A stretch of 64,000 bases of DNA from Sphingopyxis sp. LC81. Its GTDB lineage: Bacteria; Pseudomonadota; Alphaproteobacteria; Sphingomonadales; Sphingomonadaceae. Location: positions 62,001 to 126,000 of the forward strand of contig NZ_JNFD01000047.1 of NCBI RefSeq assembly GCF_000756375.1. The letters are read 5' to 3'. This document shows, in pieces, positions 63,989-64,000 of the stretch (the first letter of the stretch is position 1; each line of letters begins with the position of its first letter). Both the position numbers and the translations under genes were made by a program. Below the pieces are notes generated by a model, which saw nothing but the letters and a program-made list of their open reading frames with translations, had not been told where the DNA came from and made no database searches.

Positions 63989-64000
63989 GTGACGGGGGTG
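63989..64000 (+). CDS. ccmD: Probable start of ccmD, cut by window edge
   Basis: GTG at 63989, three bases after the ccmC stop, opens a frame of four codons (MTGV) before the window ends. CcmD is the small membrane protein normally encoded right after ccmC, and this position and opening fit. The call rests on context alone. Confidence 0.35.

Noticed and set aside
1..64000. CRISPR array, insertion sequence or integrative element
   Set aside because: No regularly spaced direct repeats, transposase or integrase frames, or tRNA-end duplications were seen. Both tRNA genes are flanked by ordinary genes.

Overview
The window looks like chromosomal core sequence from a high-GC alphaproteobacterium of the order Sphingomonadales, probably Sphingopyxis or a close relative. 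The evidence is the strong third-position GC bias, the presence of both ChpT and CckA (parts of the alphaproteobacterial CtrA phosphorelay), an alphaproteobacterial GTTC-N7-GTTC LexA site in front of recA, the DUF6456 protein, and intergenic palindromes of a kind common in this order. The genus is inferred from general familiarity, not from a search. No plasmid, prophage backbone, insertion sequence, CRISPR array or rRNA operon is visible.

Layout. 1-9 kb: purM-purN on the minus strand, diverging from a DUF2066 gene, a DnaA-inactivator (Hda) homologue, ppk1 and ppx. The last four are tightly packed or overlapping. A lysozyme-inhibitor-like lipoprotein and rnd follow. 9-20 kb: a two-gene FAD-oxidase unit, aspS, an alpha/beta hydrolase, ppk2, a J-domain protein, a secreted protein with three internal repeats, mtgA, an outer-membrane protein, and rluD-rpoH. 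20-26 kb: chpT followed by a compact chemotaxis cluster cheA-cheW-cheY-cheB-cheR. There are no receptor or flagellar genes here, and cheA has an unusual domain layout. 26-28.4 kb: an amidase, the RNase P RNA gene, an unlisted 51-residue membrane protein, and a low-GC orphan gene. 28.4-39 kb: greB, a lytic transglycosylase, dapA, smpB, a DUF2062 protein, an M13 peptidase, cckA, a lone receiver and recA.

39-49 kb: a ureohydrolase, GST, alaS, an AHSA1-like protein, an isolated endolysin/holin pair, a quinone-oxidoreductase-like enzyme, an EF-hand protein, a TauE-type permease and a probable trans-3-hydroxyproline dehydratase. 49-64 kb: tRNA-Pro(GGG), yajC-secD-secF, a glycosyltransferase with a small regulator, DUF6456, an ABC-F ATPase, a SIMPL protein, a 2-oxoglutarate oxygenase, tRNA-His(GTG), a leucine-dehydrogenase-type enzyme, YbaN, a TonB-dependent receptor, ccmC and the first codons of a probable ccmD.

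Themes. Two polyphosphate kinases of different families plus an exopolyphosphatase lie within 11 kb. Two members of the CckA-ChpT-CtrA relay occur in the same window as a GH108 endolysin/holin pair, which recalls the lysis genes and regulation of Rhodobacter gene transfer agent. Five intergenic spacers carry palindromic repeat elements. I did not find a clearly new multi-gene system. The best leads are the lysis pair, the CheA architecture, the repeat-containing secreted protein, the orphan low-GC gene after rnpB, and the small unlisted ORFs.
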